In this document: positions 55,501 to 61,500 of the stretch, one piece after another
How the letters are laid out: each line of letters begins with the position of its first letter
How positions within the stretch are numbered: the first letter of the stretch is position 1
Source of the DNA: Liolophura sinensis
Taxonomy: Eukaryota > Mollusca > Polyplacophora > Chitonida > Chitonidae
Direction: 5' to 3'
NCBI RefSeq assembly: GCF_032854445.1
Contig: NC_088305.1
Coordinates: 13,749,717-13,813,716 of the forward strand
Length of the DNA stretch: 64,000 nucleotides
The notes under the pieces: generated by a model
The model's database searches: none
What the model was told of the DNA's origin: nothing
The model's input: the letters and a program-made list of their open reading frames with translations, nothing else
Made by a program: the position numbers and the translations under genes

Positions 55501-58500
55501 TGCGATAGCTTGCAAACGGGCACACACAACGTGTAAATTTAGGCCTCTTGTGCATTTACCTCGGTCAGTGTTTTATTCAGATTTTGCAAATGCAAAAAGA
55601 GAAGAAAATGCAGTGATCTTATTTGCAATTGATTAAACGTCGCTGGGAATAAAACTCACTGCTATACTCAGAGGAACATGGCGTAAAATCTAAGCGCAGG
55701 TCGATTACCAGGGATTATTCAAATGCTAGAGTAGTCGCCGTCTTTTAAATGAAATACTGATGAGTACACCGAAAAACAGCAAGCAAATAAATAAATCAAA
55801 CGCTCGAGTAAACTGAATAATTCAATGGCTTGCCGGAGACATATCCCTTACTCACCGTATTTTCCAGGAGTTGTAGCTGGTGTTCCTGCAGTTGTTCCTG
55901 GCGTTCCTGCTGTTGTACCCGGCGTACCTGCTGTTGTAGCTGGTGTTCCTGCAGTTGTAGCTGGTGTCCCCACAGTTGTAGCTGGTGTTCCAGCGGTTGT
56001 AGCTGGTGTTCCTGCAGTGGTAGCTGGTGTCCCTTCAGTTGGCGAGACTAAACAATAAGGTATCAATTTAGAAATCAGCTTGCACCATACACATCTCACT
56101 TACACTTTCTGTTTGTAATAAGAGTTATAGTTCCAGAAAAAAAATCTTTTATTATTTCATATGTTTAAGCATAGTAACCTAATGGAAGAAAAGGTCAACC
56201 AGTTCAAATATTACAAATGTATTTTCATATTTCCACCAACAGGAAATTTTCTGTAATAAATAAACTAACCTTTAATGCAGACTTCAATGTTTACAGAAGA
56301 CAACTGTACACTGGCACCCTCCTCATCTGGCACAACAACAAAGCTGACTTTGTCGCCGGCTTTGTTAAAGACCACCTCAACTGTTCCTGTTGTAAGGTCA
56401 TACTCTTTGGCCTGAAATTAACCCATCATATTGCAAACACACTGACAAATGACACAGATATCATGTTACAAACAAGTTATACTCATAAAACAAGTATCTG
56501 ACTTGTGCAGAAATCACACAAACTTTATTCATTTATCAGGTACACGATGAACAACGTTATAGCAATAACAATGCAGAAATTATATTGCTCTTTTCCAGTG
56601 GTAAAGACCTTACTGTATTCTAAATATGTGTTGCCAATCATAGAATCTTTCACTAAAGAATAAAATATTTTTTTCCACAAGCGTGGTTTAGTTTTATCAC
56701 AAAAGGCCAACCAAATAGATTTGTTTCCATACCTCTACTTCCTGATCACCATTCGTCAGTACAACACGGAGTTTGCCTGTTTTGTCGGTGTTGACGTCTA
56801 CAGAGACACTCATTACTACTGGAGTCTCCTCCAGCTTGCTGGTATCCAAGGAAACTTCCAGCTTGTCAGTGACATCGACGGGCTGATCGCCAGTTACATC
56901 CTGGGCTGGAGATTGTCCGTCAACCACAACGGAATACAGTTGGACATTGGTGCTGCCCAACGTGGTTGCTTCATCGGCACACTCTGTAACATTAAAAGGA
57001 TGAAACTTTTATAAAACATGAATGCTTAAACTATGCAAAGTGTCATGATGGCTAATGTTGGCATCACTGTAGCCATAATAAACACCTGTTGGAGCAATGA
57101 TAAACACCTGTTGGAGCAATGATAAACACCTGTTGGAGCAATAATAAACACCTCCTGTAGCAATAATAAACACCTGTTGCTCTAGTCAGAGACACATGAA
57201 TTCAAACATCCAGTGCAGCAGTGGTAGAAGGGAATTTCAAGTTTTAGATGGCATATTACGTTTCCTAGGCCTTGGTGGAATATATCTATTACTCACGGTA
57301 CACTGTAGGAGTTGTAGCTGGTGTTCCTGCAGTGGTAGCTGGTGTTCCTGCAGTGGTAGCTGGTGTTCCGGCAGTGGTAGCTGGTGTTCCTGCTGTTGTG
57401 GCTGGTGTTCCTGCAGTTGTGGCTGGTGTTCCTGCTGTTGTGGCTGGTGTTCCTGCTGTTGTGGCTGGTGTGCCTTCAGTTGGCGATACTGAATGGAAAG
57501 GTTTCAAATTGAAAATGATTTTGTACTGAATAGTATATCTTGAAGTCCTACTCTGGATATGTGTACTGTAATCAAGGTTAAAATTAAAGAAAGTTAGACT
57601 TTTTTCATAACTTTTCAATATGCTAACACAAAACAGTTGAAATATAGTTGAAATATAGTAGTCTGACAATGTCAAAGAATGAGGAAGTTGACAAGAAATT
57701 AATCTTCATGCGCTGATAAATTTAAGTCGTTCAAGAGGTAAACCTTTATTATTTTTGGTCTTACAATCACCTTTAAATGTAAATACAAAACACATCTCTT
57801 CTCTCCCTGTTATCTTTTCGGAAACGTTTCTGACTTAGCAAATTATGCCCAATCCAAGTAGCTGTATTTAATGTGTATTTACAGCAATAACTCCTTTGCT
57901 GCAACAAGCACGCTAACCTTTAAGGCAGACTTCAATGTCTACAGAAGACAACTGTACACTGGCACCCTCCTCATCTGGCTCAACTACAAAGCTGACTTTG
58001 TCGCCGGGTTTGTTAAACGTCACATCAACAGTACCGGTTGTAAGGTCAAACACTTTAACCTAAAATTACCAATAAAAATATATCACATACGCTAGTCATT
58101 CACACAGAGAAAGCAAGTAATTTACACCCAGAAAACGCATGCCCATCATTATCTTGAATACTCAGTTTAACATCTTTTATAACTACACGAACGTATAAAA
58201 ATGAGTTTGTATTTACTTGAGATAGGCAGATTTCCTAACTCTAGGGTAGTGATTGCTTGAATAAACTTTTACACTAATGTACACTTTCACTTTTATCAAT
58301 CTGGTTTATTTCGAATAACAACACTTCAATGATTGGGAAAGAATTTTGCAACCCAACAGTCTAAAGAAAGACATATTTTTATTTACCTCTACTTCTTCAT
58401 CATCATTAGTCAGTATAACACGGAGTTTGCCTGGTGTGTCGGTGTTGACGTCTACAGAGACAGTCATTACTACTGGTGTCTCCTCCAGCTTGCTCTCATC

Positions 58501-61500
58501 CAAGGTAACATCTAATCTGTCAGTGACATCGACGGGCTGATCGCCAGTCACATCCTGGTCAGGAGATTGTCCGTCAACCAAACAGAATACAGCTGGACAT
58601 TTGTGCTGTCCAACGGGGTTCCTTCTTCCGCACACTCTGTAAGATTAGAAAGGATTAGGCCAAGGTCAAAGTGAGGAAAAATGTGACAATATCTGCAGTC
58701 ATTACTCATATTCTTTAAAGTTTAATGCATAAATCATCGAAAGGTTCCCAATGGCTAATCTTGGCATCGCTGTAAGAGTAATAAAATGCAAATAAAGACG
58801 TATAGCATAGACAGTAAAACCCAGAGCATCAACAACAGTGCGATAGCCTGCAAACGGGCACACACAACCTGTAAATTTAGGCCTCTTGTGCATTTACCTC
58901 GGTCAGTGTTTTATTCAGATTTTGCAAATGCAAAAAGAGAAGAACTTTACACAGCTGTAGAACCATGGTTTAGGCAGAAATAGCTCAAAAATGCAGTGAT
59001 CTTTTTTGTAATTGATTAAACGTCGCTGGTAAATAAAACCAACTGCTATACTCAAGAGATCATGGCGTAAAATTTAAGCGCTGGTCGATTACCATGGATT
59101 ATTCGAATGCTAGAGTGCACAAAATTATTCAATAGCTTACGTGAGACATATCCTTTTCTCACCGTATTTTCAGGAGTTGTAGCTGGTGTTCCTGCAGTTG
59201 TCCCTGGCGTTCCTACAGTGCTCTCGGGCGTTCCTGCAGTTGTAGCTGGTGTTCCTGCTGTTGTGGATGGTGGCTCTGAGATTGAGGATAAATAAATACA
59301 AATTGATCAAAGATAAGCAAGTCGAGTCTACCTTCTTTGGATGAACCTTTGTATCGCCGTTTATAAAAAGACAATATATTTGCCATAGCTATGTGAGATA
59401 TACTTATGATACGAGACATTTTTAAATGCCTCTAATATATGGTAACTTTTGAGTCCGATAAGGAAAACTGAAGGAGTATAGCATTATACACCAATCGTTT
59501 AAACTAGATCTGTATGCAAGCGTGTGGATTTCAAGTAATTTTTGCACACCGATGATAGCTTCTGCTTCAGTGTCCATTTTTTCAAGATATCAGTACGTTT
59601 GTAAGAGTCGGTAAGCAGCAGAATGTTGCTGGTAATGTATCATACTTTGTGTGCGGTGACATTTTAAAAAGTTGGTGAATTCTATGTCTCTTATTATTAC
59701 AACTACTATTGACAAATGGTAAATGACAAAAGCAAGAATGGTTTAATTATTTCAATCCTACGGCTTACACCGTTTTAACAAAACTGAGCACAAATTGAAG
59801 ATAACAACTGCTGCTTTTAGAATGGCGTCTTCAAGCAAGGCACTAGCACTAGTGTAGGAAAAAAATGTTTCGAAAGTCATCAAGTTGTTGTTCGTTGAGT
59901 GCGACAATCTACGTGTATATCTATGTTTCCATGTATATCTATAACAAATCCTCAGTCCTATGACGACGATGAGTTTTTATATGTGTGCACAAAAATATTG
60001 TCTTTTTGTGATAGGACGAATCCATGCCGCCAAGGTACTCCCACCACTAAAGTATCATGCTAAAGACACCAGACATGACACCCCACCTAGGCACATTATA
60101 CTAATATGTGATATTATACTGGGAAAACCAGACATATTTCCTTGCTGTAACCTTTTAGAGCTGAGCGCCAAGCGAGCGAGCCAACAACAATCACCATTTT
60201 TAAAGTTTACAGTATGACCCAACCCGGGTTTGATCCGAAGGCCTGCCGACTTCAAAGCGGACGCTCTAACAATTAGGCCACCGAAGAGATCAAAAAATGC
60301 GTAGAATTTCTTTGCGGTGCAATGTCGCTGATTACAATTTCTAAGATTATATGTTAAGTTACAAGAGACATCAACTAAAAGATAACAGAGGCACATAACC
60401 AAATCGTGTATTGCACAGGAAAGCAGATAACACACATACTAGTAATTATGTAGGTTCTTTAGAAAAGGTTGTCTGAGCATATTTTGCATAGATATTCATG
60501 ATTATAATGTAGTGTGGAAAACATCAGTGAATTAGGAAGCTATGCGAGTATGTGGACGTATCTTTGCACGTGGATTACTGGAAATGTTTATCTCACTCGT
60601 TTACAGAAATGTTTATCTCACACGTTTACAGAAATGTTTATCTCACACGTTTTACAGAAATTGTTATCTCACACGTTTACAGAAATTGTTATCTCACACG
60701 TTTACAGAAATTGTTATCTCACACGTTTACAGGAATTGTTATCTCACACGTTTTACAGAAATGTTTACCTCACACGTCCTAAATTATGTTCACCTCACAC
60801 GTTTATAGAAATGAATACCCCACACGCTTACAGAAGTATTTATCGCTCACGCTTACTGAACTCTTTTTTCGCGTTTACAGAAATGTTTACCCCGAAAAGG
60901 AACTATTTACCACTCACGTTTACAGGAAAATTTATCTGGCACGTTTACAGAAAACTTTACCTGGCACGTTTACAGAAAAGTTTATCTCACACGTTGACAG
61001 AAAACTTTACCTGGCACGTTTACAGAAAAGTTTATCTCACACGTTGACAGAAAACTTTACCTGGCACGTTTACAGAAAAGTTTATCTCACACGTTGACAG
61101 AAAAGCTTTCTCACTCGCTTACAAAACTGTTTATGTCACACGTTTAAAGATTTCTCTTTTTAAATTACAGCTTTTAGGGTTTACTGTCACATAATCTCCA
61201 AAAACGGAGAAAACTGAGATTTCTTTTAGAAAAGGTTAATCGCGAATTGCAGGAAAAAGAAACAAAAATGAAACCCTATTGTAACCAACAGGGCAAGGCA
61301 CGTCTTATAGCTTGTGTCCGTTTGTTCCCAGTTATTTTAAAAATGATTTAAGTAATCATCATCGACGACGTGTTTGTTAACATATTTCTGGAGATTCATC
61401 GTTGCTTTTATCATATGTATACTCAAGATTTCTTTTTACTCTTATGACGGTAGTCAGGTCTATGAGTGGACGAAACTGGAGGGCTCGGAGGAAAACACTG

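Larger units (their letters stand above)
34310..59275 (-). repeat. Tandem array of 3.33 kb genomic units
   Basis: Seven full units plus one extra A module at the low-coordinate end. Each unit holds six exons: A first and second, a 192-base mucin exon, B first and second, and another 192-base mucin exon, 1170 coding bases in all. Unit lengths are about 3338, 3328, 3326, 3332, 3334, 3341 and 3307. Homology starts abruptly near 34310. It changes to a diverged older copy at about 58945-59275, where an extra stretch of about 40 bases is present. No SINE was found within the array. Confidence 0.95.

Noticed and set aside
60514..61097. Overlapping plus-strand ORFs up to 177 codons rich in SHTFTE / YLTRLQK
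   Set aside because: All are translations of the minisatellite in different frames and have no splice or start context.
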